A DNA stretch of 64,000 bases from Cohaesibacter sp. (GTDB lineage: Bacteria > Pseudomonadota > Alphaproteobacteria > Rhizobiales > Cohaesibacteraceae). Made by a program: the position numbers and the translations under genes. Location of the stretch: contig JAOAQZ010000020.1 of NCBI GenBank assembly GCA_025210795.1, forward strand, positions 62,001-126,000. The letters run 5' to 3'. This document shows, piece after piece, positions 34,784 to 43,908 of the stretch (position 1 is the first letter of the stretch; each line of letters starts with the position of its first letter). Under the pieces are notes generated by a model. The model was not told the origin of the DNA, made no database searches, and saw nothing but the letters and a program-made list of their open reading frames with translations.

Positions 34784-35707
34784 TTAGAGTTTGGAACTTT
34801 TGTGATCTTTTGAGGGATCGCTAGAGCGCGGGGTCCAGCCGGGGGGCTGAATAAGGCAAGCCAGCTTGTTGCCCAGACCGTTTACGGCCCTCATTTTCTT
34901 CACCAGTCGGTAGAAGCCATGGCCGAAAACCACCAGCGGATTAACACTTTCAATGGCGGGCCTAACCCCATAGATCACCTTGTCCTTTTCAGGGGTAAAG
35001 GTGCCAAACATCTTGTCCCAGATAATCAAAATGCCCGCATAATTCTTGTCGATATAGGCTTTGTTTGCCCCATGATGGACGCGGTGATGAGAGGGAGTAT
35101 TGAAAATAGCTTCAATAAAGGCAGGCAATTTTCCAATCGTCTCTGTATGCAGCATAGTTTGGAACAATTGCACCATGGCAGCGGCAAACAGGATAAGGAT
35201 CGGGTCAAAGCCCAGTATAACAAGGGGCAACAAAAAAGGCAGGCCAAACAAGGCATCAAGGGGGCCATGACGATAGGCGACTGAGATATTGAAATAAGGG
35301 GAGCTGTGATGAACCGTATGGGTGGCCCACCCGAGCCCGATACGGTGAGCAGCCCTGTGTTCCCAGTAATAGGCAAAGTCAGCGAGCAAGATAGCAAGGG
35401 CAATGGTCCAGCCATTATTAGGCAGATAGGTAAGCGCCAGCGCATCATAGACGCTATACATCACAAGAAGATAAAGACCAGCACTCAGGGCAATAATGCC
35501 TAGATGGGTAGCAAGCGTGACAAAATTTGCGGCCACATCTCCTAAGGTGGCCCAGTCCATTTGCTTTTTGATCAAAAGCCGTACCAGTTCCAGAGCCAGA
35601 AAACCCATGGCGAAAACAAAGAACCAATCCTCTATCAAAAGCTCCCATGCATAAATTTGCGTATCGGCAAAATGATGAGCCCAGAAACTTTCTAGCCAGT
35701 CCTGCAT
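34784..35707 (-). CDS. Sterol desaturase / fatty acid hydroxylase family protein
   Basis: A membrane di-iron oxygenase of 307 residues. Four to five transmembrane helices surround the histidine boxes EHRAAH, HTVHHSSPYFN and HHRVHHGAN, the pattern of the ERG3/fatty acid hydroxylase superfamily. The ATG at 35707 is chosen because GAGGAAAG lies just upstream; a GTG at 35782 adds a hydrophilic tail with no ribosome site. In bacteria such enzymes hydroxylate or desaturate membrane lipids, carotenoids or lipid A chains; the substrate cannot be told here. Divergent from a TetR regulator, with a palindrome between them that suggests control. Confidence 0.88.
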   Translation of the reverse strand: MQDWLESFWAHHFADTQIYAWELLIEDWFFVFAMGFLALELVRLLIKKQMDWATLGDVAANFVTLATHLGIIALSAGLYLLVMYSVYDALALTYLPNNGWTIALAILLADFAYYWEHRAAHRIGLGWATHTVHHSSPYFNISVAYRHGPLDALFGLPFLLPLVILGFDPILILFAAAMVQLFQTMLHTETIGKLPAFIEAIFNTPSHHRVHHGANKAYIDKNYAGILIIWDKMFGTFTPEKDKVIYGVRPAIESVNPLVVFGHGFYRLVKKMRAVNGLGNKLACLIQPPGWTPRSSDPSKDHKSSKL

Positions 35708-35876
35708 TCTTTCCTCGCTTTGCTCGCAGCTATTGTGATCGCCATCTCTGTCCGATTGGCCGGAAAAAGGTTGACTGATCACTGAAAATAGTTATTTATC
35801 AAAAAAGATAATAAATAGATAGAGCCGATTTGAAAATTGTCAAGAAAGAAATGAAAAGAAGCCAATTGGCAACCAA

Positions 35877-35890
35877 ATCACTATAGTGAT
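35877..35890. promoter_or_regulatory. Palindromic operator between the hydroxylase operon and its TetR regulator
   Basis: ATCACTATAGTGAT is a perfect 14-bp palindrome 41 bp upstream of the TetR start. It is the expected place for autoregulation by the divergently encoded repressor. Binding is inferred. Confidence 0.5.
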
Positions 35891-35930
35891 AACGGGCCAT
35901 CACTTGCATTGGAGCGAAAGGTAGAGACGA

Positions 35931-36563
35931 ATGGGGCGCCCCAGTACAAAAGAAAAGCGCACGCAAGAAATTCTCGATGCCTATGAGGCCTGTGTTGTCA
36001 AATATGGTGTTGAGGGAACAACGCTTGAACTACTCGCCAAGGAAGCTGGCCTTGCCAGAGCATTGCTGCGCCATCATGTCGGCAACCGGGATAAACTTCT
36101 GGATGCTCTTCTTGAGCGTTTTTTTGAACGCTCCGATCAGGTCATGCAGGCGTTTGTCTGTGCCTTGCCGCCTGTTGGCAGTGTTGCAAGTGATATGGAC
36201 GAGAGTGCGAGCGCGGATCTTCCCCATCGTCTTGATGTCTTTTTGACATGGCTCTTTTCGCCCGATTATGTCGATACCCAGTTGGGGCTGATGGCGAGTG
36301 CCCTTATTGCTGTTGCCCCCAAATATCCTGATCTCTCTTTCAAGTTAGCCCGCTGGGTTGAAGGCTTCTCCAACGTGATTGAAGCCGAGCTGGACCATGC
36401 CTTTCCCAAAAGCTGCAAGGAAAAGCGCCATCAGGTGGCAATCGGGGTTTTGGGTATTTACTTCAATGCTGATTCCCTTACCTTTCTGTCCCATCTTGAA
36501 GAGGGCTTTCGCAAACAATGTGAACTGTCAGCCCGCCTGTTGGTCGCAACCTTAAAGCCATGA
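35931..36563 (+). CDS. TetR/AcrR family transcriptional regulator
   Basis: A 210-residue protein with an N-terminal TetR helix-turn-helix at about residues 10-56: KRTQEILDAYEACVVKYG, then TTLELLAKEAGLARALLRHH and VGNRDKLLDAL. The ligand domain is helical and resembles the BetI-like C-terminal type in length, with FLTWLFSPDYVDTQLGLMASA in the middle. Divergent transcription from the hydroxylase operon suggests that it controls those genes and itself through the palindrome at 35877-35890. The ligand could be a lipid or acyl derivative, but nothing in the sequence proves that. Confidence 0.9.
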   Translation: MGRPSTKEKRTQEILDAYEACVVKYGVEGTTLELLAKEAGLARALLRHHVGNRDKLLDALLERFFERSDQVMQAFVCALPPVGSVASDMDESASADLPHRLDVFLTWLFSPDYVDTQLGLMASALIAVAPKYPDLSFKLARWVEGFSNVIEAELDHAFPKSCKEKRHQVAIGVLGIYFNADSLTFLSHLEEGFRKQCELSARLLVATLKP

Positions 36564-36754
36564 ATGTGCGTTAAGAGCAGGCCATTGTGATGCAATGTTA
36601 AGATAGTCTGGAGCCTATCCCCATTCTTGGCCTTCTTCTCTTGTGAGGAGGCAAGGAACCTTTTAAGGTCGAGCCGACACAAATTGGTGGCAAGTTATTT
36701 GGAAGACAAGCTTGGCAGGCCCAAAGCTTGCACGGTTCAGAAAGAAGAGCATCC

Positions 36755-37375
36755 ATGACCATTCGGCTGCATAAAGGCGATCTCCCCAATCTCAATCATT
36801 ATGATGGCATCTCTGCAGTGGCTATCGACACAGAAACATTGGGGCTGAATCCGCTACGCGACCGGCTTTGTGTGGTCCAGCTCTCTCCTGGTGATGGCAG
36901 TGCTGATCTGATCCAGATTGAAAAGGGACAAAGTGAAGCGCCCAATCTGCAAACCTTGCTCGGCAATGACAATCTGACCAAAATCTTCCATTTTGCCCGC
37001 TTTGATCTTGCTGTTCTTTATCACACATTCGGTGTGATGCCCCAGCCGGTTTTTTGTACCAAGATTGCCTCCAAACTGACCCGCACCTATACCGACCGTC
37101 ATGGCCTGAAAGATGTGTGCCGGGAATTTCTGGATGTCGATATTTCCAAGCAGCAGCAAAGCTCGGATTGGGGAGCGGATATGCTAACCGATGCCCAGAA
37201 GAAATATGCCGCCTCTGATGTGTTGCATCTCCATGGTCTGATGGGCATTTTCAAGGCGCGCCTGTCCCGCGAAGGCCGTAAGGAACTGGCTCAGGCAACC
37301 TTTGATTATTTGCCAACCCGCGCCAAGCTTGATTTGGCTGGCTGGTCAGAGACAGATATTTTTGCCCATTCCTAA
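36755..37375 (+). CDS. rnd: Ribonuclease D-like 3'-5' exonuclease
   Basis: A short RNase D form of 206 residues that has only the DEDD exonuclease domain and no HRDC domains, common in alphaproteobacteria. Exo I is AIDTETLGL, Exo II KIFHFARFDLAVL, and Exo III YAASDVLHLHGL with the tyrosine of DEDDy. It trims tRNA and small RNA 3' ends. The ATG at 36755 is used because it places Exo I near residue 24. It stands upstream of lptC on the same strand with a gap of about 50 to 75 bp, the conserved order in Hyphomicrobiales. Confidence 0.93.
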   Translation: MTIRLHKGDLPNLNHYDGISAVAIDTETLGLNPLRDRLCVVQLSPGDGSADLIQIEKGQSEAPNLQTLLGNDNLTKIFHFARFDLAVLYHTFGVMPQPVFCTKIASKLTRTYTDRHGLKDVCREFLDVDISKQQQSSDWGADMLTDAQKKYAASDVLHLHGLMGIFKARLSREGRKELAQATFDYLPTRAKLDLAGWSETDIFAHS

Positions 37376-37426
37376 TCAACGATCCCAATCTTGCCTTGAT
37401 TGTCTGGTTGAAAGGACAAGCAGGCA

Positions 37427-38341
37427 TTGGATGGGCAAGAGCGAAAGCGCATGCCAGACGAAGGGGGGCTTTTAGGCCCCCACAAACTTGCTGAACATGG
37501 CAAGAATGCAGAACAGGTGGGAATGCAGGACAAGTCTACTCATATCTCTGATGAGAGCGCATCGGCGCGCGGGCGTGGCCCCATGCGCCAGCTTGGTGCT
37601 GCCCGCAGCCGCGAAGAGATTGCCTCCAGTCCCACCATCATTTCAGCCCAGGATCAGGAGCGGGCCTTTCGCAGTGCCCGCAGGCATAGTTCGCGGGTTA
37701 AATTCCTAAAGCTCGCGGTTCCTCTGTGCGTACTGTTTGGCATTAGCGGCTTTATCTATTGGACCCTTGATAACAAACCAAAAGAAGTTGCTGTCACCAT
37801 CGAAGAGACCAGCTTTGAAAAAGATGAGCTGATCATGGAGAAGCCCAAGCTTAACGGCTTTTCCGAAGGGCGGGCCTATGAGGTGGTTGCAGAGCAAGCC
37901 ATCCAGAAAGTGGCTACCCCCCATATTATCAATCTGCAGCAGATGACAGCGCGGGTGAATAATGAAAAGGACCAGTGGGCCACGCTCACCGCGCTTTCCG
38001 GCCTGTTTGATCAGGAAAAGGAAACTCTTTCCCTCTCGGGCAATGTGGATGTCAAATCCTCGCTGGGCTATGGGCTGAAAACCGAAGGGGCCGAGGTGGA
38101 AATGAAAGTGGGCTATATGCGCACAACCCAGCCGGTTGCCATTCGCTCCAAGGATATTCTGCTCACCGCCGAGCAGCTGGAAGTGATTGATAATGGCAAG
38201 CAGTTCCGGTTTACCGAACGGGTGCGCCTGCGCATAGATCAAACCTTTATGAATAAAAAAACAAAGACCGACCCGTCAACTGCTGCGCCTCAAGGGGCAG
38301 CCGGCGGCAATGCTGCTCCGACCAATAGTGAGGCGCAATAA
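37427..38341 (+). CDS. lptC: LptC, LPS export periplasmic/inner-membrane protein
   Basis: A bitopic inner-membrane protein with one transmembrane helix (KLAVPLCVLFGISGFIYW, about residues 97-117 of 304) and a periplasmic beta-jellyroll (OstA-like) domain after it. It receives LPS from LptBFG and passes it to LptA. The long N-terminal cytoplasmic tail is variable in this order. The start is uncertain: TTG at 37427 has AAAGGA 9 nt upstream, while ATG at 37451 or 37524 would shorten the tail. The stop overlaps the lptA start as TAATG, so the two are coupled. Confidence 0.88.
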   Translation: MDGQERKRMPDEGGLLGPHKLAEHGKNAEQVGMQDKSTHISDESASARGRGPMRQLGAARSREEIASSPTIISAQDQERAFRSARRHSSRVKFLKLAVPLCVLFGISGFIYWTLDNKPKEVAVTIEETSFEKDELIMEKPKLNGFSEGRAYEVVAEQAIQKVATPHIINLQQMTARVNNEKDQWATLTALSGLFDQEKETLSLSGNVDVKSSLGYGLKTEGAEVEMKVGYMRTTQPVAIRSKDILLTAEQLEVIDNGKQFRFTERVRLRIDQTFMNKKTKTDPSTAAPQGAAGGNAAPTNSEAQ

Positions 38342-38925
38342 TGATCAGACTTGTGACCCTCATCCCGCGTATTTTAGCGGCTCTTTTTCTCGTTCTGACA
38401 GCAGATCTTCTGGTGACTGGGGTGGGGGTAGCACAGGCGCAAGGCATGGCCGAGGTGGTCTCGGGCCTGCGCACAGATCCGGACGCCCCCATCGAAGTGG
38501 AAGCGGATCAGCTTGATATTTATGATCAAAAGAAGATTGCGGTCTTCAAGGGCAACGTGATTGCAACCCAAGGGGAAACGCGCCTCACCACAGCCAGCCT
38601 GACCATTCATTATTCCGGCGGCGGCTCTGGCACGGCGCAGTCTATCACCCGTCTTGAGGCCAATGGAGGGGTGGTGGTCTCTCAAAAAGATCAAAAAGCC
38701 ACCGGCAATCGCGCCTTTGTCAATATGACAACGGAGCAGATTACCCTGTCGGGCAATGTTGTCCTGACCCAAGGCAGAAATGTGCTGCGCGGGACCGAGC
38801 TTTTCATCAATATGCGCACCGGTGCCGCCCGTCTTGCCTCCAACAAGCCCAAGCAAGCAAGTGGCGGCAAAAAGGGGCGGGTTCAAGGGCTCTTCATCCC
38901 CAACCGCAATCTAAAGAAAAAGTAG
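38341..38925 (+). CDS. lptA: LptA, periplasmic LPS transport protein
   Basis: A 194-residue secreted protein with a signal peptide (ILAALFLVLTADLLVTG, ending near AQA at about 32). The OstA/LptA beta-jellyroll repeat follows: PIEVEADQLDIYDQKKIAVFKG, GNVIATQGETRL and ITLSGNVVLTQG, the strand-by-strand pattern of the LPS bridge. It forms the periplasmic filament between LptC and LptD. The position between lptC and lptB is the normal order. The C-terminus is basic. Confidence 0.94.
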   Translation: MIRLVTLIPRILAALFLVLTADLLVTGVGVAQAQGMAEVVSGLRTDPDAPIEVEADQLDIYDQKKIAVFKGNVIATQGETRLTTASLTIHYSGGGSGTAQSITRLEANGGVVVSQKDQKATGNRAFVNMTTEQITLSGNVVLTQGRNVLRGTELFINMRTGAARLASNKPKQASGGKKGRVQGLFIPNRNLKKK

Positions 38926-39109
38926 TCTACTGAGGCAGATGAGTTTGCGATAAAGTCAGCTCTGCAAATCGCTTCCAAAGAGCGTGCCAAAGATGGGGCG
39001 GGTATGAAAGAGACTCGACATCGGCGGCAATTGGATTTAAGCAAGCAATCACACCATTCCTGGCAAAGCCCCAAGGCGCCGGAATTGATAAGATAGTACC
39101 AGTATTGAT

Positions 39110-39928
39110 ATGTCAGATACCTTTTCCCAACCTGATCAAGCGACCCAGCAGCTATCCATGGCCTCGCCAATGGATCAGCATGACGAGGCGGGTTTGCAAG
39201 ACGGGCAAGGCTGGCTGACAATCCATGATATTGGCAAAAGCTACAAGCGGCGCACCGTTGTCACCTCCGCCTCGCTGGCTGTACAGCGCGGGGAAGCCGT
39301 TGGTCTGTTGGGCCCTAACGGAGCGGGTAAAACCACGGTTTTCTATATGATCACCGGCCTGGTGCGCCCCGATAAAGGCTATATCTCGCTTGATGGCTAT
39401 GACATTACCAAACTGCCCATGTATCGCCGGGCCCGTTTGGGGATTGGCTATCTGCCGCAGGAAGCCTCGATCTTTCGCGGACTGAATGTCGAGCAGAATA
39501 TTCTGGCCGTTCTGCAATTGGTTGAACCCAATCGCAAAAAGCGCAAAGAGCAGCTGGACCAGCTGCTTGAAGAATTCACCATCACCCATTTGCGCAAAAG
39601 CCCTGCAATTGCTCTCTCGGGCGGTGAGCGTCGCCGATTGGAGATTGCCCGCGCACTGGCCTCTCGCCCTTCTTTCATGCTGCTTGATGAACCTTTTGCG
39701 GGGGTGGACCCCATCGCCGTTGGTGACATTCAGCAATTGGTGCGCCATCTGACGGCCCGCGGTATTGGTGTTTTGATCACAGACCATAATGTGCGCGAGA
39801 CTCTCTCACTCATTGATCGCGCCTTTATCATCCATTCAGGGCAAGTGCTGACCAACGGAACACCACAAGAGATTATTGATAATCCCGATGTGCGCCGCCT
39901 CTATCTTGGTGAAAGCTTTACCATGTAA
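39110..39928 (+). CDS. lptB: LptB, ATPase of the LPS export ABC transporter
   Basis: ABC ATPase of 272 residues powering LptFG. Walker A is GPNGAGKTT, the Q-loop is YLPQEASIFRGL, the signature LSGGERRRLEIARAL, and Walker B MLLDEPFAGVDPIAV with the H-loop TDHNV. ASIFRGLNVEQNI and FAGVDPIAV are LptB-specific. The N-terminus carries about 35 extra residues before the core compared with E. coli. It lies 184 bp after lptA and just upstream of rpoN, as in most proteobacteria. Confidence 0.96.
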   Translation: MSDTFSQPDQATQQLSMASPMDQHDEAGLQDGQGWLTIHDIGKSYKRRTVVTSASLAVQRGEAVGLLGPNGAGKTTVFYMITGLVRPDKGYISLDGYDITKLPMYRRARLGIGYLPQEASIFRGLNVEQNILAVLQLVEPNRKKRKEQLDQLLEEFTITHLRKSPAIALSGGERRRLEIARALASRPSFMLLDEPFAGVDPIAVGDIQQLVRHLTARGIGVLITDHNVRETLSLIDRAFIIHSGQVLTNGTPQEIIDNPDVRRLYLGESFTM

Positions 39929-40008
39929 GCCATGCTCTTGGGGTAAGCGCTGAAACAACGCGGGCGCTCAGTGCCCTTAATGGCACTTTTACCTATTGGA
40001 GATAGGAT

Positions 40009-40038
40009 TTGTGCTTGCTGGCAGTGCCCTGCTATAGT
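40009..40038 (+). promoter_or_regulatory. Possible sigma-70 type promoter of rpoN
   Basis: TTGTGC (40009-40014) and TATAGT (40033-40038) are separated by 18 nt and lie 56 bp upstream of the rpoN start. Moderate match only. Confidence 0.3.
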
Positions 40039-40093
40039 GGGCTTTATCCCTGTATGTGCGCAGACGAAACAATCATAGCAAAAGCATAACTTT

Positions 40094-41674
40094 ATGGCTC
40101 TGACACCCAGACTGGATCTAAGACAAAGCCAATCTTTGGTAATGACGCCGCAATTGATGCAAGCCATTCAATTGTTGCAAATGTCAAACCTGGATCTGGT
40201 CGCGCATGTTCAAAAGGAGCTGGAGAGCAATCCTTTGTTGGAGACAGCAACGGGTGAGTTTGGGGATCAGGAAGACCGGCGCACACAATCCTTGGAAAGC
40301 ACGAATGAGCCGCGTGAGGTGTCTTCGGAACGCTCTGGCGAGCAAGCCGGTGGCGAGGATGCCCAAAACGGACCCGACTTGGCCGACCAAATGGGGGAAG
40401 GGGCCGCCGAGCATGTCGAGGCCATCAATCAGGATCTTGATGCGCGCCTTGATAATGTCTTTCCCGATGATGCTGGTAGCGCCCCAGAACAGACGGGCCC
40501 CCAACTTAATGATCCATGGATGTCGACCCCGAGCCGTAATGGTGGGGCCAATCCGGACTTTAATCTGGAAAGCATTTTGGCGGAAACCGTCTCACTGGTG
40601 GATCATCTAGAGCAGCAACTATCAACGGCGATTGCCGAGCCACGTGGCCGCATCATTGGCCAGTTCCTGATCAATGAGCTGGATGACCATGGCTATCTCA
40701 AATCTGATCTTACTCTGGTTGCCAATCGTCTGGGTATTGAAACAGCCGAGGTTGAAGAAGTGCTGGCTGTTCTTCAGACCTTTGAGCCAAGCGGAGTTTT
40801 TGCGCGTGATTTGGCAGAATGTCTGGCACTGCAGCTAAAAGAAAAGAACCGCTATGATCCGGCCATGGCTTGCCTTTTGAATAATCTTGATCTTTTGGCC
40901 AAACGGGATTTTGCCACGCTGAAAGCCCTGTGCAAGGTGGATGATGAGGACTTCTCCGAAATGGTGGCCGAGATCCGCGCCCTTGATCCGCGTCCGGGCA
41001 GTGCCTTTGGGCCACTGACGGTGCAGCCGGTCATCCCGGATGTTTTTGTCAATCAGCAGGCCGACGGCAGCTGGAAGCTGGAGCTCAATAGCGAGACATT
41101 GCCGCGTGTTCTGGTCAATCGCAGCTATTATGCGCAAGTGAGCAAATCCACCAAAGACAACAAGGAAAAGGAATTCCTGATTGATTGCCTGCAAAGCGCC
41201 AATTGGCTGGTTAAAAGTCTTGATCAGCGTGCCCAGACGATCTTGAAAGTAGCAACAGAGATTGTGCGTCAGCAGGATGCTTTCTTTGCCTATGGAGTGG
41301 CGCACTTACGGCCGCTAAACCTTAAAACAGTGGCAGATGCCATTTCCATGCATGAATCAACGGTCAGCCGTGTAACATCCAACAAATTCATTGCCACCAA
41401 TCGCGGTGTTTTCGAGATGAAATATTTCTTCACCTCGGCAATTTCCAGCACCTCGGGTGATGATAGCCATTCAGCTGAGGCGGTCCGGCACCGAATCAAG
41501 CAGGCCATTGATGCTGAAAGTGTGAAAAAGATCCTCTCTGATGACGCCTTGGTCAAATTGTTGCGAGAAGAAGGCATCGAAATAGCGCGTAGAACCGTCG
41601 CCAAATATCGTGAAGCTATGCATATTCCTTCGTCTGTGCAGCGCCGTCGCGAGAAAAAAGCCGCGCTTGGCTGA
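40094..41674 (+). CDS. rpoN: RNA polymerase sigma-54 factor
   Basis: Sigma-54 of 526 residues. Region I (1-50) is Gln/Leu-rich (SLVMTPQLMQAIQLLQMSN) and contacts bacterial enhancer-binding proteins. An acidic region II follows (about 55-150). The core-binding domain contains FEPSGVFARDLAECLALQL. HLRPLNLKTVADAISMHES is the central helix-turn-helix, and the RpoN box ARRTVAKYRE is near residue 498. It directs nitrogen, motility and other sigma-54 promoters. rpoN-hpf-ptsN downstream of lptB is the standard order. Confidence 0.97.
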   Translation: MALTPRLDLRQSQSLVMTPQLMQAIQLLQMSNLDLVAHVQKELESNPLLETATGEFGDQEDRRTQSLESTNEPREVSSERSGEQAGGEDAQNGPDLADQMGEGAAEHVEAINQDLDARLDNVFPDDAGSAPEQTGPQLNDPWMSTPSRNGGANPDFNLESILAETVSLVDHLEQQLSTAIAEPRGRIIGQFLINELDDHGYLKSDLTLVANRLGIETAEVEEVLAVLQTFEPSGVFARDLAECLALQLKEKNRYDPAMACLLNNLDLLAKRDFATLKALCKVDDEDFSEMVAEIRALDPRPGSAFGPLTVQPVIPDVFVNQQADGSWKLELNSETLPRVLVNRSYYAQVSKSTKDNKEKEFLIDCLQSANWLVKSLDQRAQTILKVATEIVRQQDAFFAYGVAHLRPLNLKTVADAISMHESTVSRVTSNKFIATNRGVFEMKYFFTSAISSTSGDDSHSAEAVRHRIKQAIDAESVKKILSDDALVKLLREEGIEIARRTVAKYREAMHIPSSVQRRREKKAALG

Positions 41675-42160
41675 TAAATGCGTGTCACTCCCGACAAAAA
41701 TCTGGAAAAAGTCATCCAAATCCTTCCCTAACGGCAGCGCAGGATGGATAAAATCCCTCACCTAATATTATAACAAAAAATTCATCATTTATTTTCTGTT
41801 ATTACCTATTTGAGTGCCGGTGGATAAGATCTGAAAGAATGGCCTTTCGGAACCAAAAGCCGCCCGTTCGCTGGTCAAGTCGCCTTTTTTTTGGCACACT
41901 ACAACCATGCACCACACTTTCTTCCATCACATTGACATTTGCCGAGCAACAGCCTACATGGTTCAGCCTCAAGGAAGCATTGGGCATGTCCCGACAATGG
42001 TTTAAGGTCTTGTGTAAAGAATAGACCTTTTGCATAGGAAAGGATTGTGCGGTGCCTATGGTCAAGTGAGTAGCAATGACCTATGTCAGTGCTGTAGCCA
42101 TTCTTTTGGTGAGAATGGTTCATGAGATCATTTCTTTGACCCAAAATATCAGGGGGTTTT
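41675..42160. other. Long rpoN-hpf intergenic region
   Basis: 486 bp with no convincing gene; short frames inside lack family features. A possible promoter for hpf is TTGACA (41932-41937), a 17-nt spacer and TACATG (41955-41960). No clear rho-independent terminator for rpoN was found. It could hide a small RNA, but no strong hairpin with a T-tail is visible. Confidence 0.4.
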
Positions 42161-42730
42161 ATGACGCTTCGAGTATCTGGAAAGCATGTTGATGTAGGGG
42201 AATCTCTACGCACTTATGCAGAAACACGCGTTGCTGAAATTGTAGACAAATACTTTACGGGTGGTTTTACGGGCCATATGACCTTGGAAAAAGAGGGCAT
42301 TGGTTTCAAAAGCGACTGTTTGGTTCACCTCGATACCGGAACGGTTTTGCAGGCAAGCGGTGCGGATGTCGATCCGCAGAAAAGCTTTGAGCTTGCAGCT
42401 GAGCATATCGAAAAGCGCCTGCGCCGTTATAAGCGCAAACTCAAAAATCATCGGAACGAGAAAAATGGCGCCGATGCATTTGAGGCAGCTTATGGTGTGA
42501 TCGAGCATCCAGAAGCGCACGAAGAAGTTGCAGAAGATTTTACGCCGGTGGTTATCGCAGAATCCACCTCACCAATCCGGGTTATGTCTGTGGGTGACGC
42601 AGTCATGCAGCTGGATCTGGTCGAAGCACCAGTTGTGGTCTTCCGAAATGCTGGCGATGATGGTATTAATATCGTCTATAAAAGAAAAGATGGCCATATC
42701 GGTTGGGTCAATCCAACCCTCGCCAAATAA
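42161..42730 (+). CDS. hpf: Long-form ribosome hibernation promoting factor
   Basis: A 189-residue long HPF. The N-terminal domain (1-100, beta-alpha-beta fold beginning LRVSGKHVDVGESLRTY) binds at the decoding centre and blocks tRNA/mRNA. The C-terminal domain (about 130-185, SPIRVMSVGDAVMQLDLVEAPVVVFRN and VNPTLAK) dimerises to join two 70S ribosomes into 100S. A charged linker lies between them. It is preceded by a long leader and followed by a terminator before ptsN. Confidence 0.95.
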   Translation: MTLRVSGKHVDVGESLRTYAETRVAEIVDKYFTGGFTGHMTLEKEGIGFKSDCLVHLDTGTVLQASGADVDPQKSFELAAEHIEKRLRRYKRKLKNHRNEKNGADAFEAAYGVIEHPEAHEEVAEDFTPVVIAESTSPIRVMSVGDAVMQLDLVEAPVVVFRNAGDDGINIVYKRKDGHIGWVNPTLAK

Positions 42731-42759
42731 AGCGATCAGAGCCAAGTAACCTGATCCAC

Positions 42760-42791
42760 GGCCCCTTTCTTTCCAAGGAAGGGGCCTTATT
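42760..42791 (+). terminator. Hairpin terminator after hpf
   Basis: GGCCCCTTTC and GGAAGGGGCC pair (one G-U) around a 7-nt loop at 42760-42786. The tail TTATTCT is only moderately T-rich, so read-through into ptsN is likely. Confidence 0.65.
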
Positions 42792-42839
42792 CTAGGCTAG
42801 CGTGCCCGGAAGGTGTTCGCTCAAAAGCATGAGAGAGTC

Positions 42840-43304
42840 ATGGAACTGAACGACCTTATTGCTCCCAATGCTATTGTTCCCTTGCTCAAGGCAAGCAGCA
42901 AAAAGCAAGTGATTCAGGAGTTATCGGAACGTGCAGCCACATTGACTGGCTTGCCGCAACGGCAGATTTTTGACAAATTGCTGCAGCGCGAGCGTCTGGG
43001 CTCAACCGGAGTTGGCCATGGGGTGGCAATTCCCCATGGCAAATTGGCCGAACTGGATCGGATCTGGGGCATTTTTGCCCTTCTTGATAAACCGGTCAAT
43101 TTCGAAGCTCTCGATGATCAGCCCGTTGATATTGTCTTCTTGCTGATGGCACCAGAAGGGGCCGGAGCAGACCATCTCAAAGCTTTGGCACGCATTGCCC
43201 GCGTGCTGCGCAATCCCGATACGCTGGCCAAGTTGCGCGCAGCAACTGATTGCGATGCGATCCGGGCTGTTTTGTGCGAAATGGAAACATCCAACGCCGC
43301 TTGA
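42840..43304 (+). CDS. ptsN: PTS IIA-like nitrogen regulatory protein
   Basis: EIIA-Ntr of 154 residues, phosphorylated through PtsP-NPr. The phospho-acceptor histidine 66 is in GHGVAIPHGKL, and LLMAPEGAGADHLKALA is the conserved surface segment. It links nitrogen and carbon status to potassium transport and other targets. The ATG at 42840 gives the normal family length; the ATG 9 codons upstream has no ribosome site. No transmembrane or extra domain. Confidence 0.95.
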   Translation: MELNDLIAPNAIVPLLKASSKKQVIQELSERAATLTGLPQRQIFDKLLQRERLGSTGVGHGVAIPHGKLAELDRIWGIFALLDKPVNFEALDDQPVDIVFLLMAPEGAGADHLKALARIARVLRNPDTLAKLRAATDCDAIRAVLCEMETSNAA

Positions 43305-43532
43305 TTGCGCAATCGGGCGACAAGGCAGGCAACTGACGTCTGGCAAGGCTTTGCCCGCGCCGACTAGTAGCTTCAAAAGGCTGAGGCCGGGATCTGATCC
43401 AAATTTTACATTGAAAATAAAGGGCCGCAAAGCTGGGCAATTTGCCCGGCACAAATAGGACGCGCCTAATCTGAGAGACTGTTCTGGCGCACCACTTTGC
43501 TAGTAGGCGCCGAGTGACAAAGGTGAGAGACG

Positions 43533-43796
43533 TTAATGCACGCTCACCGTTTCGATGTCATGGCGCATGGCGCTGAGTTTCGCCGCAGACTGTGAACTGG
43601 CAAGCGCAATCGGCTGGCCTTGAATATCCAAAAGGGCCCAAAGCTCCTGATCGTCAGGGATTTCTGGCGCTTCGGGGAACATGGTGCTGACTTCTTCAAT
43701 GCTCACCTGCCTGATATAGGCCATGCGCCGTTCCAGCATGATGGATTCCAGCCCATCAGAAGCTTCATCATAATCCTGATATTGATCTTCACTCAT
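43533..43796 (-). CDS. DUF1150 family protein
   Basis: A small acidic protein of 87 residues with the DUF1150 core YIRQVSIEEVSTMFPEAPEI and ELWALLDIQGQPIALASSQ. Function is unknown. In alphaproteobacteria DUF1150 is found next to hsp20 genes, as here, where it lies about 110 bp downstream of the small heat-shock gene. A GGAG ribosome site precedes the ATG, directly after a hairpin. Confidence 0.88.
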   Translation of the reverse strand: MSEDQYQDYDEASDGLESIMLERRMAYIRQVSIEEVSTMFPEAPEIPDDQELWALLDIQGQPIALASSQSAAKLSAMRHDIETVSVH

Positions 43797-43809
43797 AAAA
43801 AACTCCGCT

Positions 43810-43828
43810 CAGGCATGCGCCATGCCTG
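43810..43828 (-). other. Hairpin upstream of the DUF1150 gene
   Basis: CAGGCATG and CATGCCTG are perfect 8-bp arms with a 3-nt loop. On the minus strand it is followed by AGCGGAGTTTTTT, which also holds the DUF1150 ribosome site. It may attenuate transcription or serve as an mRNA-processing hairpin between hsp20 and DUF1150. Confidence 0.4.
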
Positions 43829-43908
43829 CAGCTTCAGTTATGGAACTGATTGCAAAGGAAAGGCTAATCCATTTGTTTCCCAAAACACCTATGCTGGGGC
43901 AGGATGTA

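Noticed and set aside
41891..41912. TGGCAC resembling a sigma-54 promoter upstream of hpf
   Set aside because: The distance to the following GC element is too long for the -24/-12 pattern.
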